64,000 nt of DNA from positions 51,041 through 115,040 of the forward strand of contig JANQBS010000124.1 in NCBI GenBank assembly GCA_033085395.1. The letters run 5' to 3'. Made by a program: the position numbers and the translations under genes. This stretch comes from Xanthoparmelia taractica. Taxonomy: Eukaryota; Ascomycota; Lecanoromycetes; Lecanorales; Parmeliaceae. The notes below the pieces were generated by a model. The model was not told the origin of the DNA. It searched no databases and saw only the letters and a program-made list of their open reading frames with translations. This document shows, in pieces, positions 1 through 12,363 of the stretch. Numbering within the stretch: position 1 is the stretch's first letter; every line of letters begins with the position of its first letter.

Positions 1-543
1 ACATAAAATTCTGACGATCTCGGGCGAATTTCTCTCGGCGGCAAAATACAAGACTGGGAAAGAAGTTGCTTCCGAGCTCGTCTGTACTGGCTGGCATAGT
101 TTCTCGGCGATTTCGGATTCGTTGTGCTGGCCCAGGTAGCGCTCTATGCACTTTTCGCCTACGCCGTTCTGGATCGCCCATGCTAGATTGTGCAACGAGA
201 AGTCGTGGGCTTCTTTAGCATGATCCAGATAAGTGTCACTGTTCTTGGAGTTGCAGCAGTTGCCGAAGTGCTCTCGGAAGATCTTTGGTAAGAATAATGG
301 GAGAACAGAGGGGCTTTCCTGCGTATCAGCACTTTCTGCATCCTGGAATAGTGGATGAGACTTGCCTTGTGTCCTTTTGGGGCTCCACGGTGAGCAAACC
401 ATATGTCGTTCCAGTGCGTTGGCTGCTGCTCTATCCATACGCGCCGGTCGGCTCTTCCAAGGCTTGCCCGATTTCTGCTTTGAAATGTATGTCATGTTGG
501 AGGACGAATGAGTAGCAGTTTGGCCAGAATGAATTTCCGCCAT
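1..543 (-). CDS. Ankyrin-repeat-like protein, N-terminal part (cut by window edge)
   Basis: An open frame runs without a stop from the ATG at 543 to the window edge, 181 codons. The first 70 residues are polar and low in recognisable structure. After that come helical segments (LDHAKEAHDFSLHNLAWAI, then VGEKCIERYL), and the last visible stretch, FPVLYFAAERNSPEIVRILC, has the shape of an ankyrin repeat (a turn, then LYFAAERN, then a second helix). This start was chosen because an in-frame TAA lies just upstream and no other ATG intervenes. Ankyrin repeats bind proteins; nothing here shows the partner. The C-terminal part is outside the window, so domain count and integrity are unknown. Confidence 0.55.
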   Translation of the reverse strand, partial: MAEIHSGQTATHSSSNMTYISKQKSGKPWKSRPARMDRAAANALERHMVCSPWSPKRTQGKSHPLFQDAESADTQESPSVLPLFLPKIFREHFGNCCNSKNSDTYLDHAKEAHDFSLHNLAWAIQNGVGEKCIERYLGQHNESEIAEKLCQPVQTSSEATSFPVLYFAAERNSPEIVRILC

Positions 544-953
544 GAGCGCTGAATTTTTGGAAATGAGGGCACTAAGTCTTTTCTGCGGACGTCGTTAGTA
601 TCAGGCATGGCTATTTTCGTTGCTGCCAAGTTGAGTTTCCCCGGCGCCTTGACACGCCAGACGCGACTCCCTGCAAAGCACTCGACGAGAATGGGAGGGC
701 TCACGTGGAATGGAAGTCAAGAAGCACTAGGATTCGGTGCACCTTGTTAGCTTTCCGATCTGCGGCCTGCGGGGTCTGAACGTGTCCTGGCAAGGAAGCT
801 TTGGGAATAGAATTTCTCGAATGTGCTCGGATATCAGAAAGGACAAAGCATGTCAACGCCGGGTGTTGACAACAGGGCTGACGGCGGGAATTCAACTTTG
901 CCAAAAGCCTAATATAATTAAAGAGGCTACAAACTTGCCCTTCAACCCCGTCA
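544..953. other. Intergenic, nothing recognised
   Basis: This stretch lies between the upstream side of the ankyrin-like gene and the 3' end of the WD40 relic. Short open frames on both strands have no family resemblance. Confidence 0.5.
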
Positions 954-2379
954 TCACTTGGTCCTGTCTTCATCGAAAAGACACTTTTCTCTAGAACCTT
1001 CAAAAGCCCACTCGTCAATCTTCGGCCCAGCAGCCACCATTAGATTCAACCCATCCCCAGACCTCTGTTCATTCACGAATCTTACGCATGCAGCATTCGC
1101 ACCAAAGGTCTTGATTCCAGATTTCAACTCCACACCTTGCTTGACATCGAATATTTGCACTCTTCGGTCATCGGTTGCAGCAGCTACAAGATTGTTATGA
1201 ATATCCAGCCCGATTAAATTGTGACTTAACACGTTATTGCGATATGTGGGGAACCAATCATAATACTGGGTGGCTTGGTCCGGGTTAGCTCGGTTGGCGA
1301 AACGGAGGTCGTAGGTGCAAAGCTGAAATGTCAGTCCAGGACTTGCATAGAAGATTCATTGCTTACCTGATGTTGCAGCCCCGCTACTACGACGAAGGTG
1401 TCATTGATACTTCTCACATGGGTGATAGCGATAGGATGCTGGATTCGGGGTTCTGAGCGCTCTGCACGACTTCTAGTATCCCATAGCCGCACGGCTCCCT
1501 CTCTGCAACCTTTAAGGATGACGCTCGGAGAGAGCCAGTCTATTGCCACGGCTTCCTTCTTGCCTTCAGCGCACTAGCTTCGCTGTAAACTCCATTGACC
1601 TTCACTTTCGTGAAGTAAGACGCTACCATTAGACGCGGCGATTGCGAAGGCGCAGATATCATTACGGGGATTAGCGGCAGACGCCCAGTAAATGCCTGCT
1701 GGGTTGGGAACCATGGTTGAACCGAACAGCCATCTCCGAACATAACCGCCTCCGCCGATCTCGTCAAGATCTAGAGGATGTAGAGATGCTGGTTGGAGTC
1801 CACTCCGTGTTGTTGCGCTATATCATGCGTTGCTTAGCTTGATGTGGCAGGCTTTTGTCGCTGGCATTGCTTACAGGACTGTGCGAGACGGCGAGACGCT
1901 CATCGAGGTCACCTTCTTTAGCGGTCAGCTTCCTTTCAAAGATAACAGGACCGCAATCTACAATTACCATGGACTGCGGGTATGGCTCCTCTCTATTGAG
2001 CCGATACTTGTGGAGGTTGAAATCTTTCCCCAGAATCATGCTGTCAACTGGTCAGTTCGAGCCGTGAGAATACGAGCGAAGGAGGATGGACTGACATCGA
2101 GGATTGGAATCTACCACCATCATATTTCTCCAGCCCGGCAATGATGCTCTGCATGGCTTCATCGTGAATGAACGTAGTAAAGGCAGTATTATGGAAGTTG
2201 GTAAAGTCTGACTTAGGGGAGCATATCCAGATCTGTCGGCCTCCTAGACTTCTGGCCCACGCGTCAGATACTGCACCGTGATCATGGTGGGCGCCGATTT
2301 CACGTAGCAGACCAGCTCGGCCACTAAGAGGATGAGTTAGCAGCGGAGATCGTTTGATGCGTCCTTGGTTGTCTGCCAT
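954..2379 (-). pseudogene. WD40-repeat protein gene with a frameshift and an in-frame stop
   Basis: Read from the ATG at 2379. Exon 1 (2379-2096) joins exon 2 (from 2040) in phase across a 55-nt GTCAGT intron. Later sequence shows WD-type blades: GAVRLWDTRSRAE, then, after a 44-nt intron (1323-1366), LCTYDLRFANR and VAAATDDRRVQIFDVKQG; the protein ends at 954. Two lesions break it. Exon 2 reads well down to AKQRMI and then meets TAG near 1820, while the clearly coding continuation (SGLQPASLHPLDLDEIGGGG) lies one frame over. Removing a 57-nt GTAAGC intron there (1818-1874) does not restore phase. A second TAG at 1574-1576 interrupts LQRS/CAEGKKEAVAIDWL. Both could be assembly errors. WD40 proteins are scaffolds; the partner is unknown. 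Confidence 0.65.
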
Positions 2380-4392
2380 GATTGCTTCTCAATAGATCAA
2401 AGGGTGGTTAATGGGTATGCGGTGGGCTTGACCCTGGTGTCGAAGTGCGTGATATGACGTCCTTATTGATAAATTGCCGACTTCTTTTTGTGTTATGATA
2501 TAGGGAAGCGCGCGTCTGTGAGTGATGTGATGACATCTGAATATTGGTATGTTGACACTGCGTCGGTCTCCCACAGAAGATTCCATCAGGTTCGGCCGCT
2601 CTCACGGTCTGGATTCTTGGCACAGTATTGGAAATTTACAGCCAATTTCCTTGTCCGTTGCAGCCTTAAGGGTCAAAGGGGCTGCCATCTGGCGTGGAGC
2701 GTAAGTAGGCAATTCAACTGAGCGCTGAGCTTGCAAAGCGTATTGCATTGACTTAAGAATCGTCCACGTTAGCATACGGTGATCGATCGGTGGAATATCT
2801 CTGATTTCCTCATTGTCCACAGCATATACCGTGCGGTTGGACTAAACCATGCAGCTGGATTGGACTATCCCTATCGTTTGAGTCAAAAGAAGAACTCAGC
2901 CACAGCGTCAAGCAGCCCCTGAACCAGATTCTTTCGTCTAGTTCTCTTTTCTCATGGTCCGTCAAGGCTAGGCACGAAGACAGACCTTCAGCGGGTTCGA
3001 ATGTGGGCTCGGCGACAACCTGGGACATCCTTTTGCGCATCTTTTTGCGAACTGTGTCCAGTTTGCAATGACTGGTGGAGACAGATGTGCAAAATGATTC
3101 GTGTGACCTATAGGGAGTTTGGCCGCTAAGACCATCCGAAGCTGCCGTTGCACTCAACGATGTAGAGTGAACGATAATCGGTCAAGTCCTCGATTCATTT
3201 TGATGTCGTGAATGCTTCTTGAGTCGAGAGGGTCAAAACTCGATACAGGCTAATTCAGTAGGAGCGACTGTTTAGAAGAAGAAATGTGCAGTATACCTAG
3301 TCTTTGAAAGGGGGGGGGCGTGATAATACGCAGACTATCGTGGGACCTTAAGAGCGCCAGACCAGGACCAGCAGGCGCGGTTGACGCCTTCCGTTTGTTT
3401 CTGGGAAGTATCTCTGAGAACAGAAATAGCCCCTGCCGGATATAAAGACACACGTCCTTCAAGATTTAGTTTAGGTCTCGGTTCATCAAGGGTACTTTCC
3501 CATTGCGTTGCGGTAAAAGAGAAGTACAGTCCAAGGTATGTGGACAGCCAACCTCTGTACCTGGGTACACTCGAGACCCTTCCACAGCGCTTTGAAGCTC
3601 GACCTCCTGTTTTGCACTAATTCTCAAATGAAAATGACGATATCTGCTGCTTATGTTCATGCGTTGCTTCTGTATACATTGTGGGGTTGAAATTCTTGCA
3701 TAGCAAATGAGAGCAGAATGAAGGAGACCAAGGCTCAACTCGCCTGACCAACACTCTCCAAATCAAATGCCTGCGGATATGGTCTCAATCAATGTTATAT
3801 CATCGAAAGAACGATAGTAAAACGTATGATAGCACAAAGTACTTGGTCTACGTCAAGTCAGCACGAAAAGGGAGATGACAACGGTGTCCTTTCCGGTAGG
3901 TTCCCCGCCATAGATATTTTCTCATGGTGAACTACCTGTTGATACTTAAATTACTGATCATCATATTGCATTACCTTCTGCTCCTCGCAGGTCCTGCTAT
4001 TGCAGACCGAGGTTGAAAGACAAGTCGCCCTACCGAAACCTTCCCTGTCGCTTTGTCAGCCGTGAGCGCCACGAGCAGCAGCTACCGGTCATAGCGTCCA
4101 TTAATAACCGTGCCTCGGTAGCCAAGGGCGGATAGATACGAACCCGAGTCGGAAGAGACAGTGATCGACAGCCGCATGGAAACACGTCTAGCCGAGGGTC
4201 ACATTCAGCAGAATTTCGGATATTTCCTACATATCTCCTTGGATTTTGCATGGCTTCCGATAAAAACCGCTCTATGCTGTCTCGGATACAGCTGGCTCGG
4301 TAGCGTGCAGTGATTCTCGCTTTCAAAGCCATTGGAGCTGCTATGCAGGCTAAAATTCCTTAGTGCCAAATTCACTATTGCGGGTCCGAGGC
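2380..4392. other. Intergenic, 2 kb, with one weak gene-like trace
   Basis: On the minus strand, frames at about 3157-2810 and 2820-2602 contain protein-like stretches (LTDHEKRELDERIWFRGC and NEEIRDIPPIDHRMLTWTI) in two different frames, separated by stops. They could be two exons or a relic. No family is recognised and no splice joining them is convincing. The remainder shows nothing. The 3' half holds the promoter side of the CYP505 gene. Confidence 0.3.
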
Positions 4393-4400
4393 TATATAAG
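4393..4400 (+). promoter_or_regulatory. TATA-box-like motif of the CYP505 gene
   Basis: TATATAAG stands 70 bases before the ATG at 4470, a usual distance for a fungal TATA promoter with a short leader. Confidence 0.5.
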
Positions 4401-4469
4401 GGTTTCACCCTCCCCCTACATTGTTGTCTTGATTAAACCTGAGAAATCTCTTTAATATTAGAGGACACA

Positions 4470-7400
4470 ATGACCACACTAATTCCGGGTCCTCCTGGGC
4501 TGCCACTTGTTGGCAATAGCTTCGACGTTGATCCCCAAAATCTAAAAGCAAGTTTCGACCGTCTGGCTGACATCTATGGTATGTGTATATTGTTGTTTGA
4601 GGCGTCTCAAAGCTGATCTTAAAACAATTAGGCCCTATCTTTGAGCTACGACTGCCATCCGGAAATCTCATTGTGGTGTCTAATTATGAGCTTTTCAATG
4701 AGATCTGCGATGAGAAACGTTTTACAAAGATTCTTAGTGGACCTTTGGTCGAGCTAAGATTGGCAATACACGATGGGCTATTCACGGCTCACCCGGGCGA
4801 GCACGCTTGGGGGGTGGCGCACCGGATACTGGTTCCATCATTCGGGCCACTCGCAATTCGAGATATGTTCGATGGTCAGTTTTCAAACGAGATACTGATC
4901 GGAGCAGCGTTCTTGGGGCTAAATGACTGGTAGAAATGCACGAAATCCTGACGCAATTGGTCCTGAAATGGGCTCGGTACGGTCCAGACTATCGTATTGA
5001 CGTGGGCGACGACTTCACTCGGCTGACCCTGGACTCAATCGCCATCTGTGCAATGGATACCAGATTCAACAGCTTCTATACAGAGGGCGTGCATCCTTTC
5101 GTAGAGGCAATGCGGGAAGTCTTACTTGAGGCTGGCCGGCGCTCAATACGGCCATCTTTAGTCAAACGACTGATGAGCAGTGCGGACAGAAAATATACCA
5201 ACGATATAGAAGTCCTTCAATCTACCGCCCAGCAAATTGTTGCCGACAAAAGGGCAAATCCGACAGACAAGAAAAGCTTAGTGAATGCCATGTTGAATGG
5301 AAAAGATCCTAAAACGGGTGAAAAGATGACCAACGAGAGTATTGCGAACAATATGATCACATTTTTAATTGCTGGTGCGCTCCTCTAGGCTTGATTATCA
5401 GATGCAGTATCGCTAATAGTCAAAAGGACATGAAACAACTTCAGGCCTGCTGTCATTCTTGTTCTATCAATTAATGGCCAATCCCCAAACGCTTCAGCAA
5501 GCACAGAAAGAGGTGGACGAGGTCCTTGGCTCTGGTCCTATCAAGGTCGAGCATCTATCGAAGCTGCCCTATATTACTGCCTGCTTGAGAGAAACTCTGC
5601 GATTGACACCCACAATACCAGGAACGACCGTTGGACCTCTACCCGATACGAAAGAGGATCCAGTCATCATTGGGGGCGGCAAGTATCTGGTCAAACCGGG
5701 TAGCAGACTCACTATGGTACTGTCAAAGGTGCACAAGGATCCCAAGGTCTACGGAGACGACGCGGACAAGTTCCGCCCGGAGCGCATGTTAGATGAACAT
5801 TTCAACAAGCTACCAAAGAACGCTTGGAAGGTCAGTTCCTTTCAAATAGCGGACCATGTGACGATGTGGCTGATTTTAGTGTCCGCCAGCCGTTTGGAAA
5901 CGGTTCTAGAGCATGTATCGGTCGAGGTTTTGCATGGCAAGAAGCTATGCTAGCTGCCGCTTTGCTACTCCAAGTCTTCGACTTTCGCATGGATGATCCT
6001 AACTACAAGCTCGCAATCAGCCAGACCCTTACAATCAAGCCGAAAGATCTGTTTATGCATGCAACATTGCGCAAAGGCATCGATCCCTTACACTTGGAGA
6101 GGATGATGACTGGTGGTAGCCCAAAAGTAGCCCAGGTGCCTGATGTATCGAAGGAAGCTGATAGCAAAGAATCCAAGAAGCCAATTTCGATCTATTTCGG
6201 CGGTAACATGGGAACTTGCGAGAGCCTTGCCCAGACGGTAGCGCTATCTTCTGCGAGTCACGGCTTCAAAGCAGTAGTCGAACCGTTAGACGAGGCTACA
6301 GATAACCTACCAAAAGATCATCCCGTCATCATCATCTCCGCTAGCTATGAAGGAGAACCTCCTGACAATGCTAACACCTTCTTCACTTGGCTCAAAAATC
6401 TCGATGGCGAGCCACTGAAGGGAGTTCAGTACTCGGTTTTCGGATGCGGCAACCGTAGGTGTTCGCCCTTCTTTCTGAATTTACATCTGACAATTATTTT
6501 TCAGGCGACTGGAAAGACACATTTCAGCGTATACCGTCTGCAATAGACAATATGCTAGAGGAGAAAGGTGCAAACAGACTTTTAGAGCGTGGCTTTGCAG
6601 ATGCTGCTGACAACGACGTCTTCAATGATTTCGAGAAATGGGAAGACAAGAAATTCTGGCCGACCATCAAGACAACCTTTGGAGCCGAAGACAGAGTCGA
6701 CGATGTGGCTGGCCTAGATATCGAAATCTCCACGACGCTAAGGTCCTCTCATTTACGCCAAGAGGTCAGGGAAGCTATTGTCATGAAGAATGAGCTTCTT
6801 GGCCCGGGAACACATGCGCCGAAGCGACACATTAAAATGAAGCTTCCGACAGACATGACCTACCGAGCTGGAGATTACCTCGCAGTCCTCCCAATCAATC
6901 ACACATCAGTAGTTCGACGCGTGATCAAGCGTTTCCGCCTTCCCTGGGATGCTTTTGTCACGGTCAAGTCTGGAGAATCTTATCTACCCATTGGCCAGCC
7001 AATGTCTGTATTTGGCGTGCTCAGCGCATACGTGGAGCTTAGTCAACCCGCTACACGAAGAGTGGGTTAACTACTTACCCTGTGCTCCTAGTCTGCTAAT
7101 TCTGGTCCTAGAACATTGAGGCAATAAGCAAGTTCACCACCAACGAATCAGCTAAGGCGGAATTGGAACGATTAAAGGGCGAGGCTTTCAATGCTGAGAT
7201 AAAAGACAAACGAGTTAGCCCACTAGACCTACTGGAACGATTCCCGGAAACGGACATACCCTTTAGCGCATTCCTCACGATGCTGCCACAGCTGCGCCTG
7301 CGGCAGTACTCAATCTCATCTTCTCCACTCGCTGAACCAGGATCTTGTACTCTGACATGGAGTGTCGTTGACGAAGAGTCCTTCCAAGGCCACGGCAAAC

Positions 7401-7987
7401 GCTTCCTCGGTGCCGCATCCAACTACCTCTCAAACCTGCAAGAAGGCGATCATCTCCACGTTAATGTCAAGCAGAGCCACCAGGCTTTCCACCTTCCCCT
7501 TGACATCGCAGAGACTCCATTGATTATGGTCTGCGCCGGCACCGGTATCGCGCCCTTCCGAGGCTTCGTCCAAGAGCGTGCTTTGCAAATGGGAGCTGGC
7601 CGGAAACTTGCACCAGCGCTGCTGTTTATCGGATGCCAGAAACCGGGCCAAGATGATCTTCATGCAGACGAAATCTCCGCTTGGGCATCCAAAGGGGCAG
7701 TGGACGTTCGTTATGCCTACTCCCGCGACCCGGAAAGCAGCAATGGGGCGAAGTATGTGCAAGATCGTTTTTGGGCTGATAGGGAGGATGTACTACGTTT
7801 GTTCAAATCAGGGGCCAAGGTATTTATTTGTGGCAGTGGCAGGGTTGCTGATGGGGTGAAGGATGCATCGGTGAAGATGTACATGCAGGCAGTCGAGAAG
7901 GAGGGTAAGACGACAACGAAGGAGGAGGCTGAGAAATGGTTCGATGCGTTGAGAAACGAGAGGTTCATGTCTGATATTTTTGACTGA
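4470..7987 (+). CDS. CYP505-family self-sufficient cytochrome P450 / P450 reductase fusion
   Basis: A natural fusion of a heme monooxygenase with its diflavin NADPH reductase, the architecture of P450 BM3 and P450foxy; characterised members hydroxylate fatty acids near the omega end. Exons 4470-4578, 4632-4874, 4934-5374, 5427-5830, 5890-6454, 6505-7061 and 7112-7987 join in phase to 1064 residues, the family length. The P450 half shows the I-helix motif AGHETTS (split by intron 3), ETLR (ExxR) and the heme loop [11 protein letters not shown] with its cysteine. The reductase half shows FMN binding ([17 protein letters not shown]), FAD binding (LRQYSISSS), NADPH binding ([22 protein letters not shown]) and the end MSDIFD. 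Intron 3 uses a GTGCGC donor. No membrane anchor is visible, as expected. No polyketide synthase or other cluster gene lies nearby, so a primary or detoxifying lipid role is more likely than a cluster role. It looks fully intact. Confidence 0.96.
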
Positions 7988-9290
7988 TCACGGAATCAAC
8001 AGGTGTTGGCTATCTGATTACCTTCTTTGAGGCCCACTGACGCAGGCAATATGCAGAAACCATAACTTGGATTCGCTCTTTCAAACAAAAATCGGAATTT
8101 TGACGGCATCAAGCTCGGGATACTACCTATCAGTGTTCATAAACAAGCCGGGCAAAGTGTTTCAGCAGCGAGAACCTGTGTCTTTCGTACTATTATCTAC
8201 GAGAATACAAAGACACTAGATCGTTACAACTGCTACTTCCTTTAGCAGCGCGTCTACGCCTCGCGTGTACTTATTCCCGCAGGCTGTGCGGATACGGCGT
8301 CAATGCTATTGGTAAAGTACATGAAGAATATCGTGCTGAAACAGACCCCAAATTTGCCCATGCGATCGGCCTTCTTTTCCGCCGTACCTGGATGCTATGA
8401 AATGAATCGGGAAGAAGTTGAGGCCTGGAATCACTCCGATTGTTGCGCTTATCATACTGTCACGTGAAACAATCTCTATTTTTAGCTAACTCTAACAGTT
8501 CAACGTATCCCGCGATTCTTACCAAATTTGCAGAAGAAATCAATTAGACCCTTCTCTTACACTAGAATCTCTCAGACACTCGAGTATCGCAAGCAGAAAT
8601 TGCTGGCGTTGAGGATTCTTATTGAGTTGGATATACCTTAGGGCTAGCATTTTAAGGTCAGGCTGTACTTCGCATATCCTAACCCTAAAGGTAGCCATCC
8701 AAAAGAGGGATCATAATGATATGGCTGTATCGCTGAAAGTTTTTTTCTATTCCCTAAGCACGACCTTTTGAACGGCACTGGTCTCGGGCTTTCTCGCCTG
8801 CTTTTGCTAATTTTTGCGTCGCGCTAGAGAACAAAAATCTGTTGAAACATCTTCAAATTTGCCCATGCCTTCAGCCTTCTTTTCGCCCTGACCTTCGCCG
8901 CATCCCCTAAATCACGACCTCTTATCTCGTGCTTTTGCTTCTTCTTGCATCACGCTAGAGAAAAATGAGTCGGCATATGCCACTGGAAGAACTAAGCCAC
9001 AAGATGCAATCAACCGTGCGGCGCAAATACTTTGCGAGCAGCAATATCATCAGGCTCTGTACAACGATTAAAATTGCATAATTTTGGTAACGCCTACATT
9101 CTCACTGAAAGCAGTCAGTTGACAGTATCATTTGTTGTTTGTGCCTCTTAATTTTGGTGACTTGCAGTCCAGGATGGCAAGCCGCACGCGTTGTTGCATG
9201 CTGTCTTCTCCTTTACCGAGCATACCTCCTTGTTACCACTCACCAAAACCTTTAGTTCTATCAGCCTGATTCGAGAATAAATCACTTACG
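7988..9290. other. Intergenic region with degenerate duplicated segments
   Basis: No gene is seen. Two kinds of imperfect repeat occur. AAATTTGCCCATGC followed by GCCTTCTTTTC appears near 8348-8385 and again near 8858-8890. A segment centred on CTTTTGCT...TTGC(G/A)TC(G/A)CGCTAGAGAA appears near 8800-8835 and again near 8930-8965. Confidence 0.4.
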
Positions 9291-9298
9291 TATATAAG
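9291..9298 (+). promoter_or_regulatory. TATA-box-like motif followed by a pyrimidine tract
   Basis: TATATAAG lies 160 bases before the ATG at 9451 and is followed at once by a T/C-rich tract, a common fungal core-promoter arrangement. Confidence 0.45.
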
Positions 9299-9450
9299 TA
9301 TCCTTTTTTTTCCCTTTACCAGCTTCAGACAGCACATTCCTATTCTCCATCTCTCTTCTACCCTCACTTCATCAACGCCTTTCAAGTACAGATATAGACT
9401 TGCTTCTATTTGATATCTGCAGCATTTCCATACCTTGGGCTTCTAGAGCC

Positions 9451-12363
9451 ATGCAGCTCTTCCACATTGTAAGCTTGAGTGTACTCACTTTGATCCCATC
9501 CGTCTTTACCTCCTCGAATCCGCCGTCGCAACCTTATCCAAGCCAGCCAGACACTACGTTGCGTCCTATCAATGTTATCGAATATGAAGAATCCATGGGA
9601 CTCCAACGCCGCGACTTAACCAGTCTCGCGGGCATGATCCCGCAGAACCACACACATCTGGTGTACGGAAGACCTGAAGGTGAGGCCTCTGGCTGGCTGA
9701 GCTTTCAGTACAAAGCTGACTAAGATCAGAGAACGGCCAACTTCTCGTCGCCAACTTGACTCTCTACGCCCAAGATGGTCTGCCGATAGTCTTGCTCGAG
9801 CGCTTCGAGGAGCTTAATGTGGCGGTAAATTGCCGGGATGAAGAGGGAACGCTGGCTTTGACGTTTGGCTCGACAGAGGCTTTCAATTACGCTAAAAATC
9901 AGTGGAATTATGTCAATAAAGCCAAGGACGGAAGATTCTTACTCATAACTAACCATGATGGATGTGGGCCTGATGAACAGAGGCAAAGTTACATGTAAGT
10001 AAATATGTTTTCGATACTGCTATGGTTTTTTGGCCAGCGCTGACTTGTTTGGTAGAGTCTCTAATATTACAGATGACGCTGCCTCGCTCACTACGTCTCT
10101 GGCTGCAGAAGCTGCGCCCTGGTCTGATGTCGCCGCCTCCTATGATGCCACAATTGGCCAAGCTGGTCCTATACCCCACGCTGCTCGCCTCAAAAGAAGC
10201 CTGTGGGACGAACTCAAAGGAAATTTTGACAAAAGTCTCAAAAGCGTCAGCTTTAACATTGGCGCCGGTCAAAAAGACCAGAGGAGCAACATTTACACTA
10301 ACCAAGGGTAAGAGGACTACTCACTTCTTCGTCTAGCGACTCGTGCTGAAGACCGATATCTAGTGCCGGTCTCGCTCTCGATTGCACCAACTGCTTCATA
10401 GCTGGTAGCTTTGAGGTTCAAGGCAGCATCTCTGTAATCGCTCCCAACTTTCTTTACGCCGGTGATTCCTCTAATAGTCCGTGACTATAGGTCAAAAAGT
10501 ACAAACTCCATGATCTGATTGTGACCGCTTCTCCCAGCTCCGTCCTCGCGGCCCTCGAGCTCGAAGCCACCATTACCGCCACAGAGACCCCACAATCACT
10601 TTCGTTTGATCATACGATCTTCAGCCAATCCATTCCGGGGGTGGGCATTGAAATCCCGGAAATCATGAAACTGGGCGCTTTCCTGGACTATTCTATCAGC
10701 GCAGATTGTGCTTTCAGCGGTTATGCAAGTGCGAGTTTTGGAGTCGGTGCCAGTCTTCCAGATAGCGCCCAGATCAAAGCGTATTACCAGAAGCATGGCG
10801 CAAGTTCAGCGAGTGGCTTTGGTTCAACCGAGCTGACACCAGTGTTTCATCTCAACAATGCATCGGCCTCTGTGACCTTGAATGTGACGTCGAAGCCCGA
10901 AATCACATTCGGATTCGATTTGGAAACAATCGGGAAATTGGATGTTGCTGTCACGGTCAAATTACCTGAAGCTAGCGTGACGCTGAGTGCGGTGTCTGGC
11001 ACGTCTCTTCCACTCATGTCTCGAATATAAGTGATAGTGGGCTGATGATGTTCATATAGATAAAAACGGTGTCTGTGGCAGTGGTGCGGGAGCTTCGAAG
11101 ACGGGAATCAAGATCGATAGCGAAGCCACTATCGAGGTAGACTTGGGGATTGATGCAAAAGTGGGACCTCACGACGCACCTTGGTCGACACCATTGTGGT
11201 CTTCTTCGAAGCCTCTACCATCAACGTGCTTTCCAGTGAGTATTCCTGGCCTTGGGTCATCACCAAGTACAACTAGAGTGCTCTCGGTATCCGCAACGAC
11301 GTCTGTTTCGGGAAATATATCCCGGATCTTAGCATCGCCAACACCAAATTTGAGACTGGGACGTCGATGGGCACACAATTCTTCCTCCCTGTCTGCTCTG
11401 CTAACAGGCTTCTCTTCTTCGCGGACTTCAGAAGGCTCTGAAAAGACATCGTTACCGACGGTCGAATCACCTCCGATGTCTTCAGCAACCGAGTTATCCT
11501 CGACCCTGCTTTCCACTACTTCGTCGAGTCTGAAGTCAACAAGGCCGACCACATTCACGTCATCCGAGGTCAGAATGTCAACAGTCCTGTCTCAGCACTC
11601 ATCAAAAATTTCCAAAACGACTTCGTCTCTCATAACGTCTTCGCCATCTTCGAAAAGCCACTCATCATCAAGCGCAGGCAAACCTTCGCGTACTACAGAA
11701 GCTGACTCTGCAACTGCCAAATCTTCAAAGACCAAAAAATCAGCAACCTCAGCTTCGACCACTCGTTCTTCAAGCGTGTATCAGTCTTCGCACAGCACTG
11801 AAGTCCACTCTACGACTGCCAAGACCTCAGAAACCAAGTCATCAACTCTGCCTTCGATTACTCCATCATCAAGCGTAGATATAACCATATCATCAGCCAC
11901 CAAGTCTTTGACTACTCGGCCGTCAAGCGGATCTGAGTCTTCACATAACACCAAACCCGATACAACCACTAAAAGCTCCAGCTTAGTCCCTTCCAGATCA
12001 ACCTCAGAGGGGTATCCGCACGCCTCTCCCCCCACTTCAACCCCCAAATCACAGCCTCACACTAGCAGATCATCAAAGCCCACTTCCAGCACAGCAAACC
12101 CTTTATACACACGTAAATCCATGCCCGTAGACCAAACGTCAAATCAACCATCATCTACACCACAAACTTATCCTATGGGCACAACAACGACTCAACCGCC
12201 ACCAAGCTCCACCAAACCAGCACGCGAGTCCCATACCACATCAACTTCAACCAAAACGACTCCTCACCCAGTCATCACTACACACGCTGCTGCTACGCCA
12301 AGACATCCGCACGATTCCCCAGGACATCCCGTGTGTATAGCAGGGAAACACCACCATTGTTGA
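9451..12363 (+). CDS. Secreted two-domain protein with a long Ser/Thr-rich tail
   Basis: Exons 9451-9679, 9730-9994, 10056-10307, 10364-10433, 10491-10986 and 11060-12363 join in phase to 871 residues. The start at 9451 gives a clean signal peptide (MQLFHIVSLSVLTLIPSVF); no better start is in frame. The first domain includes LRPINVIEYEESMG and LLVANLTLYAQDG. The second includes LALDCTNCF and GFDLETIGKLDVAV. The arrangement resembles ascomycete surface proteins I recall being filed under DUF7029 and DUF7223; that label is from memory. Residues from about 470 onward are Ser/Thr-rich and probably O-glycosylated, suggesting a cell-wall or extracellular protein. The end (CIAGKHHHC) has no hydrophobic GPI signal. 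The fifth intron (10987-11059, donor GTGCGG) is the least certain. Function unknown. Confidence 0.75.

Noticed and set aside
2970..3010. GGGTTCGAATG resembling a tRNA B box
   Set aside because: No matching A box or cloverleaf could be drawn around it.
11277..11700. A second open frame inside the Ser/Thr-rich tail, with C-ending codons and a 41-nt GTGAGT intron before it
   Set aside because: Ser (TCN) and Thr (ACN) codons read one base off give NTC and NAC codons, so the I/F/V/L/N/D-rich look and C bias are a shadow of the Ser/Thr frame. It also meets TGA at about 11440.
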